Source: Nemertoderma westbladi
Lineage: Eukaryota > Xenacoelomorpha > Nemertodermatida > Nemertodermatidae
DNA: 64,000 nt
Assembly: GCA_032718475.1 (NCBI GenBank)
Contig: JAUCBJ010006520.1
Location: forward strand, 22,248-86,247
Direction: 5' to 3'
Of the stretch, positions 23,003 to 34,140 are shown in pieces. Position 1 is the stretch's first letter. Each line of letters begins with the position of its first letter. The translations under genes were made by a program, and so were the position numbers. The notes under the pieces were generated by a model. That model did no database searches. It saw nothing but the letters and a program-made list of their open reading frames with translations, and was not told the DNA's origin.

Positions 23003-24157
23003 ATGAATTGTAAGAAATCCACGCATTCACTAGCTATGCTAATAACCAAACCAAACAGGAATATTGGACCTACCTTATCACATGTGGATGAAGCGGATCA
23101 TTCTATACTGAGATTTACCAAAAAGAAAATGTCAAAAGAACTAGATTATGATATAGATATCAAGAGTTATACCCGGTTTAATGCCTTGCCATTAAAAGTT
23201 ATGGCGGGGTCTGCTATTGGTCTACATCGAGCTAAATGTATTGACCATGAGTTCCTCAAAGATGTCACTATGTAATTTGGTATTTTCCTGTTCAGTACGG
23301 TGGACTTACATTAAGGGGGATGCATACATTAATGAGTTTCATTGGATCCATAGGAAATTTAATGGTTGAAACCGGCCTCTCTGAAGTGTATTGTGTGTAT
23401 TTTGGCGGTGTTTCGAAGATGTTATCTGGGAAAAAGTTTCCACAGAACATGCGCGCTATGCGCATTTTCGCAGATAAATATTCTGTATTTCTTCTATTAT
23501 TACATTTTTATCTGAGGGAAAGTACAGGTATAACCAATTCAATTTTCATAAAGTCCCCATTAAAAAACCGTACCGCAGTAATAGACGTGGGAGAAGCAGT
23601 AAAAATGCATCGTGGCATCATAGGAAATATTTTGGGAGGCCATGCATTATCTGGTTGGGACACGGTTGCGACTATGTTTGGCATTGGCAAAGCGAAAGTC
23701 ATCAAGGCTTTGGATAAAGGACTCACTCTTACTTGTTTGGGAGATATGGAAGCACCGCAATCTACAGTCTTAATGGAATGTACTAACTTTATAACTGACT
23801 GGCGTGACTGCTATGGATATGACTCAGACAACATGACCCAGTCACGACAAAAGGTGTGCACAGAAAAAACAATTACCAGCTGTGAAAAGGGCCCATTTGA
23901 AAGTAATGGTGTGGAAGAACACAATGCAGAACACAGTTAGACCACCTAGTGTAGACCCCAGAAAATATGGGTGGAGAATAGCTAACAATCAACTTTCCCC
24001 GATTGTAATCCCTGAGGGCATACCACCAGCTCCGGAATGGATTTTGCAATTAATTGGGTGTAACTGTTCATCCAAAATCCCATGTAAATCGCAGAAGTGC
24101 ACCTGCAGAAACAACCAACCTGATTGCACAGCATTTTGCAACTGCAATAAAGATTAA
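23003..24157 (+). pseudogene. Transposon-borne protein remnant with C-terminal CXC-type cysteine motif
   Basis: Three consecutive open pieces look like one damaged gene. Piece one (23003-23275) ends at a TAA. Piece two (23320-23940) contains MSFIGSIGNLMVETGLSEVY, SKMLSGKKFPQNMRAMRIFA and the hallmark GHALSGWDTVATMFGIGKAK. Piece three (read from about 23869) runs KRAHLKVMVWKNTMQN, then YGWRIANNQLSPI and a cysteine-rich end (CNCSSKIPCKSQKCTC, CTAFCNCNKD). From memory, the order H-A-(L/F)-(T/S)-G-(C/W)-D-T followed by a Trp-rich stretch and a terminal CXC cluster characterises a large family of multicopy proteins in invertebrate genomes, plausibly mobile-element encoded; some resemble FEN/PIN-like nucleases. 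The switch from piece two to three occurs at an A-run near 23865, which suggests a 1-nt frameshift. The exact function is unknown. Confidence 0.6.
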
Positions 24158-25973
24158 TGCGCAAACTTTTCGTAATCTCAAATTGTATTATAATCAAACA
24201 ATGAATAATATAAAATGCATAGTCTCCATATTCGCCATGCATTAAATAAATTTTGTATATTTAGCATTAAAAAAGTGTTATAAACAAGCTGGAGACAAAT
24301 TATTTATATATACATTTTAAGGTAATAAATTTATGTCAAGGTTTTAAATGCTTCAGATGTTATGTCCGCAATAAATTACTGTGGTTTCCATGAATACGGG
24401 TATTTGTTGCTAACCATACTTGTACACAAAATTGATGTGGTGCATATTAATTAGGGAAACATATATTAATAAAGTGCACAAACGAAACAAAAAAACACAT
24501 GAGGGTCAATAAGCTTAAAAGTGGCCAATGGTTTGTCCGGAAGTTACGATATAATTTTAAATGCTTTAATTTATTCGTATTTAATAAAGTTATATATTAT
24601 TTTGTAGCTAATTTATTTGCGCAGCTTACGCACTAAAAATTATCAAAATCTGTTAAGGCAGTCAAAAGATATGCCCCATCAAAGACTGAAATATCGTGAA
24701 AATCAGTTGTCCCTTACATGACAAGACCACAAACAACTGTAAATTTTATCACTCCAAGTGGCAAATATATAGGAAACCTATATATTGTTGGGAAGCTTAG
24801 ATGTTTTGCTTTCTTTTCCGATATATTTCAGGCCATAATATTCATGTTGAACCATTTGAGATCGATACATAAAATGGGCATGGATTTTTCTATTTTTGTG
24901 TCACATCTGTAACATTTACGTCTAGAATCTGAAGTAGTAACTGCAGGTTTACAGTTTTGATATATTTAGAATCTACAGGGTTTCTAGTATATATAGGCCA
25001 AATATCACATACAAAGGACAAGGTCATCTCATTTGGGAAGTATTTATGTTTAACAAAGTCAATATTGAAAGCATAAACGTCCATATCTGTAACGCTACAA
25101 ATGTGGCCATATATTTTGATAATATTAATCTCATACAAGTATAATGGTACGTGTGGAAAGGCAATTTGAATTTATGCCGCATTAACCCCAAGAGTTAATG
25201 TGATAAATAAACACCTAGAATGTATGGCGGTGGTAAGCGTTTTTGTCAACCATCTGTAACGCGTCACCGTTACAGTGCAGTGCGTTACAGATAAGGCATG
25301 TCTCATCTGTAACGCATTATATAACCAGTTATCGATGCGTTACAGACTGTAGGTTTTCAGTCATATCTATATGACAGTCCTATCTGTAACGGAGTGTCAT
25401 CTTGAAATACAATAAGGCATCACTGACAATATTTGAATGTCTACGCGTGTGATACGTTATTCGTCTTCCTACTGACATCCTAACTGCTCATGGTAATGTG
25501 GTAGTGTAAGATGGGTAAGTGTAAAACGCGGAACCGGATGCAGGATCCGGATCGGTTCTCGAATTTTGAGGTTAAAACGCGGATCCGGGTTTTCATGAAA
25601 TCCGGAAATGAGTGCAAAATGCGAATTCAAGCTAATTTTAATTCTCAAGTGTTACTGGATCCTCCCGTAAGGGGAGTAAAACACGGATTCATGTTTATCT
25701 CTATCCGGGAAGAGGTGATTGTGGATTCTGGGGAGTAAAGCGCAGATTCACTTCACATATGAAATTTTATGAATCCAGAGCTTCTGGGTCCGTGGTAAAT
25801 AATTTAGGAATTAATTGCAAATATATACAATCTCCATCTTATAAATTTTAAAAGTAGGCCTTTAAATAAAATGTGCTTTTTGCAGAATTTCGCTTTATTT
25901 CGTTTAGAATTGTAGAAGATACATTTCCTACAAACAGTGTTTTTTTTAACATACAATGGTAATGGTGAAAAAT

Positions 25974-26231
25974 ATCGAGACTTGAATAATATCGAGAGTA
26001 AAAATAACGAGAGTAAAAATATCGAGAGTAAAAATAACGAGTGTTGAAAATTAACGTGATTAAAAAATATCGAGAGTAAAAATAACACGAGATGAAAAAT
26101 ATCGAAAATAACGAGTGTTGAAAAATATCGAGTGTTGAAAAATATCGAGAGTAAAAATATCGAGTGTTGAAAAATATCGAGAGTAAAAATATCGAGTGTT
26201 GAAAAATATCGAGAGTAAAAATATCGAGTGT
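25974..26231 (-). repeat. Left arm of inverted minisatellite pair (15/17-bp units)
   Basis: Units alternate between GAAAAATATCGAGTGTT and a shorter AAAAATATCGAGAGT form. The right arm (26521-26999) carries the same units in reverse complement, with a spacer of about 290 bp. The outer, more diverged units of both arms also correspond (ATAACGAG-type variants). The whole thing is thus a large imperfect palindrome. Confidence 0.9.
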
Positions 26232-26520
26232 ATATTGCAGTGCATGGGTTACAACAGTGCAAGTGAATGGCATTATGTACAGTAATACACCTTGGGTACC
26301 CATTTACCAGATTTATTATACTAGCTAGTTTTTGCTATTTTTTTAATAAATATTATAAAAGAAGTGCTAGCTATAAATTTTGATAAATATTATAAATATT
26401 GTTAAATATTATATTAGAACACGTACCTTATAAGCTACCAAATGTTGATAAATATTGTTGTTCTAGAACATTTTTAGTAAAAAAATTATCATACAACCCT
26501 TATTTAAAAAAATTGTTACT

Positions 26521-26999
26521 ATCGATATTTTTACTCTCGATATTTTTCAACATTCTATATTTTTCAACACTCGATATTTTTACTCTCGATATTTTTCAAC
26601 ACTCGATATTTTTCAACACTCGATATTTTTCAACACTCGATATTTTTCAACACTCGACATTTTTCAACACTCGATATTTTTACTCTCGATATTTTTCAAC
26701 ACTCGATATTTTTACTCTCGATATTTTTCAACACTCGATATTTTTACTCTCGATATTTTTCAACACTCGATATTTTTACTCTCGATATTTTTCAACACTC
26801 GATATTTTTACTCTCGATATTTTTACTCTCGATATTTTTCAACACTCGGTATTTTTACTCTCGATATTTTTACCCTCGATATTTTTACTCTCGATATTTT
26901 TTGAACTCTCGATATTATCGTTATTTTTCACCACTCGATGTTTTTACTCGCGTTATTTTTACTCTCGATATTTTTCATGTCTCGATATTTTTCAATATA
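26521..26999 (+). repeat. Right arm of inverted minisatellite pair
   Basis: About 28 units of CTCGATATTTTTCAACA (17 bp) and CTCGATATTTTTACT (15 bp) alternate in irregular order. This is the inverse of the array at 25974-26231, with more copies. It is open for more than 200 codons on the plus strand, giving a Phe/Ile/Leu-rich translation that I regard as spurious. Confidence 0.9.
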
Positions 27000-28627
27000 A
27001 CCCATACAATATATTGTACAGACGGTACTTTGCCCTGTTTCGTTTTGCGTTTTTCGTTATTAGGCTTCCCTGCATAGGCGCGTAATTTATTACAACAATG
27101 CTGATAGCAATGATCCTCATAGCATATAAAAGGCCTATGCCCTATATTTTACTATCAATTTCTAAATCATTGGCTTAACATCACTTAACGGACTTACATG
27201 ACGGACTTGTGCACTACTTATATTATTGTGATAAGTTTAGTCAGATCCGTTTATTGGATGTGGTAATAGACGTCTCTGAATCAGTTTCAGTTGCAGAGTA
27301 ACGCCAGGGAGCGGTTAAATAAGTACAGAGGAAAAATGGACCGCGGTTGTTATACAGAGTATTTTAAACAAGCATATAAAAAGCGGCGCGATAGAGAAAA
27401 TTTAACACGGGATAAAACAAATTGTGTAAAACAAGATTATCGGTTACACAGAAAAATGTTAATGAAAAACTTTTTCTATATTTATTGGAAATCATGTGCA
27501 TTAAGTACATATAATTTAATGGATGCGATGATTATGGGCAGATATCGCTGTTTGTTACAGATGTTTGTCCAATAAATTACCTTATTGTCGAAGCAATAAG
27601 TTATAAATACTGCAAAATCCATATAACATAATTACCGTTACAGATGGCCGTTACAGACGTTTGTCCCAAAAATGTCATCACTGTAATGCGTTACAGTGGT
27701 AGACAAAAACGTTACAGATATGACATTAGTTTTTGCCATATATCTCCCTTTGAGCAGCGCGTCATGCTCTCCCTCTACCATCACAAGATTCGCCATGAAA
27801 TTATCTTTCGAATGGTGTATGGTATGGCACTAATTTCCGACAAAAAATTTTTGGTCAATTTGTACCCCTTTTTGGCCACTTTTAAGCTTATTGACCCATG
27901 AGTGTCAGTAGGCATAGTAGTTTTTCATTTGGAAAAATAGAGCGTTAGCTGTAGCCTTCGTTACCATAACAACACTTGAATAGTTTCTCTAAAATTTTCA
28001 TGTTCTCGATCAAAATTACAACCAGTTCAAGCCCAACAGTTAATCGCCATTCTGATCGCTTAAAAGCTTTTATAGAAATTACTGTAGTCCATAGAAACGG
28101 GTCATTAATTCATATTGCCCAAGGTGTCAAAGTCCATAAATCACTTTTTTATGTTAAGAGGGACCCCTAGACACCAAAACATCCAAAAAATGTAATCCGT
28201 CCAAAAATTTTCGGTTAGGCCAAAAAGAGGTACGTGGCTGCCGGACTAAATAGAATACAATACAAAAATATAATACAATTTTTGGCTGGAATAGATTTCA
28301 AAAAATAAAGTTAAAATTACCCGTAAATAGGACATAAGTTGATATAATTATTTATTGTGGTGTTTTCTTTATGTAAATATTGTTTTTAGATTGTTACTGG
28401 TCTAAATAATATTTATTTAGCCCGATATATTTTATTTTAGTGAATTAAGAAAACTGCCAAATATATCATACATATAGATACTGAATTGGGTCGAATGTCC
28501 AAATAAGACAAAGATCCGAATTAGACGATGATATAAAAGTGGTCAAAATGGCGACGTTTCGTCATGTCAGAAAGTTTTTGCAAAATGTGTGCTATAGCAG
28601 CAATAGCCCCTAACGCAGCCTTATGCT

Positions 28628-29610
28628 ATATATAGCTTACGCTATACCTTACGCTATACCTTACGCTATACCTTACGCTATACCTTACGCTATACCTTAC
28701 GCTATACCTTACGCTTTCCCTTACGCTATACCTTACGCTATACCTTACGCTATACCTTACGCTATACCTTACGCTTTCCCTTACGCTATACCTTAAGCTA
28801 TACCTTACGCTATACCTTACGCTATACCTTACGCTATACCTTACGCTATACCTTACGCTATACCTTACGCTATACCTTACGCTATACCTTACGCTTTCCC
28901 TTACGCTATACCTTACGCTATACCTTACGCTATACCTTACGCTATACCTTACGCTATACCTTACGCTTTCCCTTACGCTATACCTTACGCTATACCTTAC
29001 GCTATACCTTACGCTATACCTTACGCTTTCCCTTACGCTATACCTTACGCTATACCTTACGCTATACCTTACGCTATACCTTACGCTATACCTTACGCTA
29101 TACCTTACGCTATACCTTCGCTATACCTTACGCTATACCTTACGCTATACCTTACGCTATACCTTACGCTATACCTTACGCTATACCTTACGCTTTCCCT
29201 TACGCTATACCTTACGCTATACCTTACGCTATACCTTACGCTATACCTTACGCTATACCTTACGCTATACCTTACGCTATACCTTCGCTATACCTTACGC
29301 TATACCTTACGCTATACCTTACGCTATACCTTACGCTTTCCCTTACGCTATACCTTACGCTATACCTTACGCTTTCCCTTACGCTATACCTTACGCTATA
29401 CCTTACGCTATACCTTACGCTATACCTTACGCTATACCTTACGCTATACCTTACGCTATACCTTCGCTATACCTTACGCTATACCTTACGCTATACCTTA
29501 CGCTATACCTTACGCTTTCCCTTACGCTATACCTTACGCTATACCTTACGCTACGCTATACCTTACGCTATACCTTACGCTATACCTTAAGCTATACCTT
29601 AAGCTACGGC
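28628..29610. repeat. 12-bp minisatellite, about 82 copies
   Basis: Units of CCTTACGCTATA, with a recurrent variant CCTTACGCTTTC occurring about once per 5-10 units. Several units are one base short (CCTTCGCTATA at about 29116, 29284 and 29462). Those short units lie in similar contexts 168-178 bp apart, which indicates multi-unit duplications. The array is in the pyruvate kinase 8.6-kb intron, outside the transposon, and ends in a TA repeat. Confidence 0.95.
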
Positions 29611-30105
29611 TATATATATATATGTAATGTATTGATTACTTCTCTACAAACTTACATTATTAATAAATAAAACATAATATTAACATAAAATGTTTCTAGA
29701 GGGTAGAGTTAATAATGATGCAAAATTACAATGTATATTATATTGTATTAGTTTATAGTATGATCAGCGGCTTTTTCAAAATCAGCTTTGATTCAATAGT
29801 ATCGGAATTGCTTGTGAGTAGTTCCGCTTGAAGCCTTTCTTCTCTTTGGCTGCCGCTTGGATGCGGTTTGGCTTCCCGAATAACGATTCGAGGGGTAGTC
29901 GCAATCTGCTTGCAAGTGGCTTGTAAGCCACTTGCGAGCGGCTTAATTTGTATTAAGCGGACTGCAAGCGGATTGACAAGCCGCCTGAATTATGGTTAGT
30001 GAGAAGGTACCGTCCCGGTCCCTATTTCTGATGTTGCTATTATTCTCTCCATATTTTTGTACAAACACATTTGTTGCTGTTATATTTTACCCATATTTCT
30101 TACAG
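29611..30105. other. 3' end of pyruvate kinase intron, with hairpin
   Basis: Non-coding sequence ending in the pyrimidine-rich acceptor TTTCTTACAG at 30105. At 29912-29935 is a perfect 11-bp stem, GCAAGTGGCTT and its complement, with a GT centre, inside a CTTG/AAGCGG-rich patch (29815-29985). Confidence 0.55.
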
Positions 30106-30315
30106 ATGCATCTATGGCGCGGTCTGTTCCCAATATACTACGAAGCTCCACGCGACCCGGAATGGGGCAACGACTTAGATAAGCGAGTTAACTTTGCGCT
30201 CGCCATCGGGAAGGCTAGACAGTTCCTGCACGTCGGAGACATTGTGGTCTGTGTGTCGGGTTGGAGACCCGGCAGTGGGTTCACCAACACTCTCAGGGTT
30301 ATGACTGTCGAGTAA
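30106..30315 (+). CDS. PK: Pyruvate kinase, terminal exon (C-domain end, effector loop)
   Basis: After the acceptor TTACAG the exon reads MHLWRGLFPIYYEAPRD, then LDKRVNFALAIGKARQFL, and ends GDIVVCVSGWRPGSGFTNTL, RVMTVE, stop (TAA 30313-30315). The GWRPGSGFTNT loop is the conserved effector-binding loop; its Trp and Arg contact fructose-1,6-bisphosphate in characterised enzymes. The exon joins in phase 0 to the exon ending ARQ at 21474, so the four exons make a continuous C-terminal half of about 246 residues ending at the family's normal C-terminus. The intact frame and conserved splice sites argue for a live gene despite the load of repeats in its introns. Confidence 0.93.
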   Translation: MHLWRGLFPIYYEAPRDPEWGNDLDKRVNFALAIGKARQFLHVGDIVVCVSGWRPGSGFTNTLRVMTVE

Positions 30316-31336
30316 TGCCGACCACGTGATCCCAAGCACGCGGGTCACGTGTCCCACGTCCCTCTCTGGTGGATATATCGGTACAGGTTGTAAGCTAAAT
30401 AGGCATTAACTGTGCGACCTACAATCCATACCTCTGTGTTTATCATTTAGGGACTAGTTTGTTTAAAAGTTTTGTTGTTTTACGTAGCTACCTAGTTGTG
30501 AAACAAAAGTCGACGGTATTCTGTGCTAAAATCATTTATTAATTGTTGATTTGCCCATTATTTATAATTTATACAGCCTCGCGTTTAATCAGACATCACA
30601 CGAGTAATAATTCTACAATTACAGTAAACCTTTAAATATGTTGTTACAATAAATGTTTTATTCTTTGCAATACTCATCATAGCCCAAAATATATTTAGTT
30701 CCTGGTGAATACAGGCCATATTTTACGCAGAGTAGCGTCGATATGTGAAGTTATAGACTAAGTAATTAAATTATAAGCATTTATTTTATGCACCCGTCAT
30801 GCACGAATATGTTTTGTAGTAAATTTCATACTAATGTACTACATAATGCTGCGCGTAGTGTTTAATTTAATTTATTGTGCGGGTCTTCTCTACTTAATGT
30901 GAATTAACAGTTTTCCTAGAATATATTTTGGTGTTTATTGCATTATAGTTTAATATATCCTGATATACAACAACACAAATCACAATATTTCAAGTTTTTA
31001 CCAAAATTCCTGACTAAATTCTGATCTAGTTCTGCCAAGGTGGTTGGTTAGGTCGAGAACAGATAAAAGAAAGACAGTGAAGAGCCATGGCCTGCAATTA
31101 GTAATAAATGACATTTTCTTCCACCTTTCTTCTGATGATAATAATTTCTGATTTTTAATGGGCTATTAAATTTTCACAATAATAGGTATAATATTCTGTA
31201 TATGTTCTTTATATATTATGTTTATCTCCCACCTGTTTCGTGATTTTCATTGCGGACCTGGCGTTAGCTCTACGACAATCGGTCAACTTTCTAAAATTCT
31301 TATTTTACGCAGCACGTCGTGGTTATTTATTCCCCA
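30316..31336. other. Pyruvate kinase 3' UTR and intergenic DNA
   Basis: A canonical AATAAA is at 30648-30653, about 335 bp after the stop, and could be the polyadenylation signal. The remainder is AT-rich with no gene seen. Confidence 0.5.
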
Positions 31337-32880
31337 GACAAAGAAGGGATTCAACATGCTTTGAATATTTTACATAGATGGTGGTGTACAGAAAATACTA
31401 TGGAAGTAAACCTGGTTAAAACAAAAATAATAAAAAAATAAAATAAAAATAAGTAAAACGAAAAGCGGGACGATTAGCTCAATCCGACAAATTTACATTG
31501 GTGAAAATAATAATACAATATGTAACAGCTACGAATATTTAGGAGTAACATTACATTACAACCTTATCTATGGAACGCCAATAGCTTCATGATGTTACTA
31601 GCAACTAATAGTTGGTAGCTACTTTTTAATTTGGTACAAAAAATTATCTACCATCTATTGAGCCAATACGACAAAAGTACCTATCAACTAGTTGATAGCT
31701 ACATTTTTGTTATTGGTCAGTTTATTATAGCCAATAGAAAAAATAATTTCCTATTTACTAATGATTATCTTATTATGCCTCTTGTACGTAGGAATGTAAA
31801 ATACATTTCTGAATAGCTCCTTGTATGTAGAGCAGAACAGCGTTATTTAATTATAAAATAAATTATGAAAAAAAAGTTCTAACCATCTAATTACCCAATA
31901 AGAGAAAAGGAGCTACCAACTACATGGTAGGTATTTTTTCTTATTGACTAAATATAATGGTAGGTACTTTATTCTTATTGGCTAATATCAACTGACCAAT
32001 AACAAAAATGAACCTACCAACTAGTTGGTAGGTACTTTTGTCCTATTGGTTAAGTAGATGGTAGGTACTTTTGTCCTATTGGTTAAGTAGATGGTAGGTA
32101 CTTTTGTCCTATTGGTTAACTAGATGGTAGGTACTTTTGTCCTATTGGTTAACTAGATGTTAGGTACTTTTTTCATATTGGCTAAAAGAAACTGACCAAT
32201 AACAAAAATGTAGCTACCAACTAGTTGATAGGTACTTTTGTCCTATTGGTTAAGTAGATGGTAGGTACTTTTGTCCTATTGGTTAAGTAGATGGTAGGTA
32301 CTTTTGTCCTATTGGTTAAGTAGATGGTAGGTACTTTTGTCCTATTGGTTAACTAGATGGTAGGTACTTTTTCATATTGGCTAAAAGAAACTGACCAATA
32401 ACAAAAATGTAGCTACCAACTAGTTGATAGGTACTTTTGTCCTATTGGTTAAATAGATGGTAGGTACTTTTGTCCTATTGGTTAACTAGATGGTAGGTAC
32501 TTTTTTCATATTGGCTAAAAGAAACTGACCAATAACAAAAATGTACCTACCAACTACTTGGTAGATACTTTTTTTCCTATTGGCTAAGAGAAACTGACCA
32601 ATAACAAAAATGTAGCTACCAACTATTAGTTAGTAGTAACATTATTGCCCTATTTACCCAACGCGTCAAAAACAAAAAGAAGAAAGAATGCATTATAACA
32701 TTATCGAGTATCTAAATAATCTCACCCAAGCCTCAATCGAATCTGAATACAAAATATTCAATATGAAAAGAAACCTCTAACTCTTTCTCACCTTAAAAGA
32801 ACTGGATAGGATTAAAACAATTTTTTTTACACGTATGATTTGTCTTCATAAATCTGCTCAATCCGACAAATTAATATAAT
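31337..32880 (+). pseudogene. LINE reverse-transcriptase fragment split by a MITE
   Basis: Plus-strand pieces read PDKEGIQHALNILHRWW, then TMEVNLVKTKII (31337-31425), and after a frame change SGTISSIRQIYIGENNN, then SYEYLGVTLHYN (31462-31570). These match the thumb-side region of non-LTR reverse transcriptases (EVN-KTK-..-YLGV). After the MITE at 31592-32642, a more damaged piece reads LTLSHLKELDRIKTIFFTRM (about 32775-32835), typical of the same polyprotein further on. There are several stops and frameshifts, so the copy is dead. Confidence 0.65.
31592..32642. mobile_element. MITE with internal array, inserted in a LINE remnant
   Basis: The ends are inverted: ATGTTACTAGCAACTAATAG plus TTGGTAGCTAC at the left, mirrored at 32610-32642. 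The interior repeats GGTAGGTACTTTTGTCCTAT plus TGGTTAAGTAGAT (about 34 bp) and the block ACCAATAACAAAAATGTAGC several times, in both orientations. Self-complementary cores such as CCAACTAGTTGG make the whole element foldback-like. No coding capacity is seen. Confidence 0.7.
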
Positions 32881-33234
32881 ATGGTGATATTGAAAAGTTC
32901 TGTCTATCTTGAAATTAGCCTAACAGAATAATCGCCATGTACCGGTATTAACCAGGGCATCAGCACATGGATTTCACCCCAAACCGTATCATCCAGTCCT
33001 ATATATAACCAGTAAACCCAGTCCTTTCATGATTTATGATTTAGAGAATGAAAATATTGTAGTGGTCCCCGTAAGCTAAGCTTGCTTACTCCACCTTACG
33101 CCAAGGCACCTCGAATACGTGTATATTATATGCTTGCCTAATTATTTATTAATTAACCTATAGCATTTACCTAAGCAGTGCAGCCACATCTCAATTCACA
33201 TTGCAATTCACAAATTGAATATTTCTTCCTAAAG

Positions 33235-33630
33235 GAAAAAGACAACTCCAGCTTATCAAAGGTTACACAGGTTCAAAGCACCCACACATTGGTTCCACAA
33301 CCGGTTCAAATGTTCTTCCCGTGGTCAAAGCTTCCACAAAATGGGTCAAAGGTTCCACAACCTGGTCAAAGCTTCCACAAAATGGGTCAAAGCTTACACA
33401 AAATGGGTCAAAGGTTCCACAACCTGGTCAAAGCTTCCACAAAATGGGTCAAAATTTCCACACGGTGGTCAAAGGTTCTACACATTGGTCGAAGCTTCGA
33501 CAAAATGTGACAAAGGTTCCACACATTGGTCAAAGGTTCGACGACTGGGTCAAAGATTCTACAAAATGGTTAACAGGCTCCTTACCCTGCCTGATCAAAG
33601 TTTCCACAAAATGGCTCAAATGTTCTCTTT
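33235..33630 (+). repeat. Degenerate 20/21-bp minisatellite
   Basis: Diverged units of TGGTCAAAGCTTCCACAAAA, with the variants GGTTCCACAACC and GGTTCCACACATT. Units of 20-21 bp keep frames partly open (FHKMGQS-like translations), but no gene is inferred. Confidence 0.8.
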
Positions 33631-33799
33631 GCTGCTCCCCTTTACTAATACTAACTAATTTCCTTACTTCTAAAATCCTTAGTTCCAAATCCCAAATTCC
33701 TTAGTTCCAAATACCAAATTCCTTCCCAAACTATCTCCCGCTTCTCTCAATCCATCGAAACCTGAGAAGAAAGTCGCACCAATCGCTATACAACGGGTC

Positions 33800-33970
33800 A
33801 ACATTAATTAATAATAAGTGAATTGTTGTGTGGTGAGTGACGCGGTGTATTAAATATACAATATAAATATGACAATATGATAATGCTCTCCAAAGCGAAA
33901 ATTCACTATAAATTTCATTCAACTAAAATTCACCACAACAATTCACTTATTATTATTATTAATTAACAGC
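33800..33970. mobile_element. SINE-tail copy flanked by short inverted repeats
   Basis: On the minus strand the segment TTTTCGCTTTGGAGAGCATT, then ATCATATTGT and a TACA/ATTTAA-rich end, matches the tail of the SINE at 35352-35440. The segment is bracketed by AATTAATAATAAGTGAATTG plus TTGTG (33805-33832) and its inverse (33931-33966). Confidence 0.45.
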
Positions 33971-34140
33971 CTGGGCCAGGCATACGGGGTTACAGTGGTT
34001 TCTACAACACTGTATAATAGTTATTCTTTGAGGCATGGTTGCCATTTCTGGCAGAGCACGGGAATAACGAAAGTTGTACTTTCCTTTGAGTGATTGTATG
34101 GCCTTAATATGATCTCCCACTCCATAGCGAAATATTCATC

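Larger units (their letters stand above)
24496..27906. mobile_element. Nested 3.4-kb inverted-repeat element with foldback core
   Basis: The left terminus CATGAGGGTCAATAAGCTTA plus AAAGTGGCCAA is matched inverted by TTGGCCACTTTTAAGCTTAT plus TGACCCATGAG at 27871-27902, and weaker similarity continues (TTTGTCCGGAAGTTACGATA versus its diverged inverse). Clusters of CGTTACAGA-type repeats lie in both halves (25255-25395 and 27637-27725). The core is a pair of oppositely oriented minisatellites. A Lys/Arg-rich frame at 27291-27575 (94 codons) and a frame at 24718-24912 are unrecognised and may be non-coding. It is nested inside the 21755-28248 element. Confidence 0.6.
21755..28248. mobile_element. 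6.5-kb TIR DNA transposon in a pyruvate kinase intron
   Basis: The left end TAGTCCGGCAGCCAC (21755) is matched inverted by GTGGCTGCCGGACTA at 28234-28248. Similarity continues inward through CCGAAAATTTTTGGACGGAT (21787 and inverted at about 28200) and, more diverged, for about 300 bp on each side. Flanking AAT repeats (21752-21754, 28249-28251) suggest a 3-bp duplication, although a TA duplication one step inward reads equally well. The left interior carries a broken ORF (23003-24157). A second inverted-repeat element (24496-27906) sits inside. The superfamily is not determined. Confidence 0.7.

Noticed and set aside
23320-24157. An intact cellular gene
   Set aside because: The frame is broken at an A-run, the 5' part has stops, and it lies between transposon terminal repeats.
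25804-27085. Phe/Ile/Leu-rich frames of 150-228 codons
   Set aside because: They arise from the CTCGATATTTTT repeat in two orientations, which gives the same translation on both arms.
29992-30105. Start of the last pyruvate kinase exon as an independent ATG at 29992
   Set aside because: The sequence before 30106 is hydrophobic intron read-through ending in a TTTCTTACAG acceptor; the homologous segment starts at MHLWRG.
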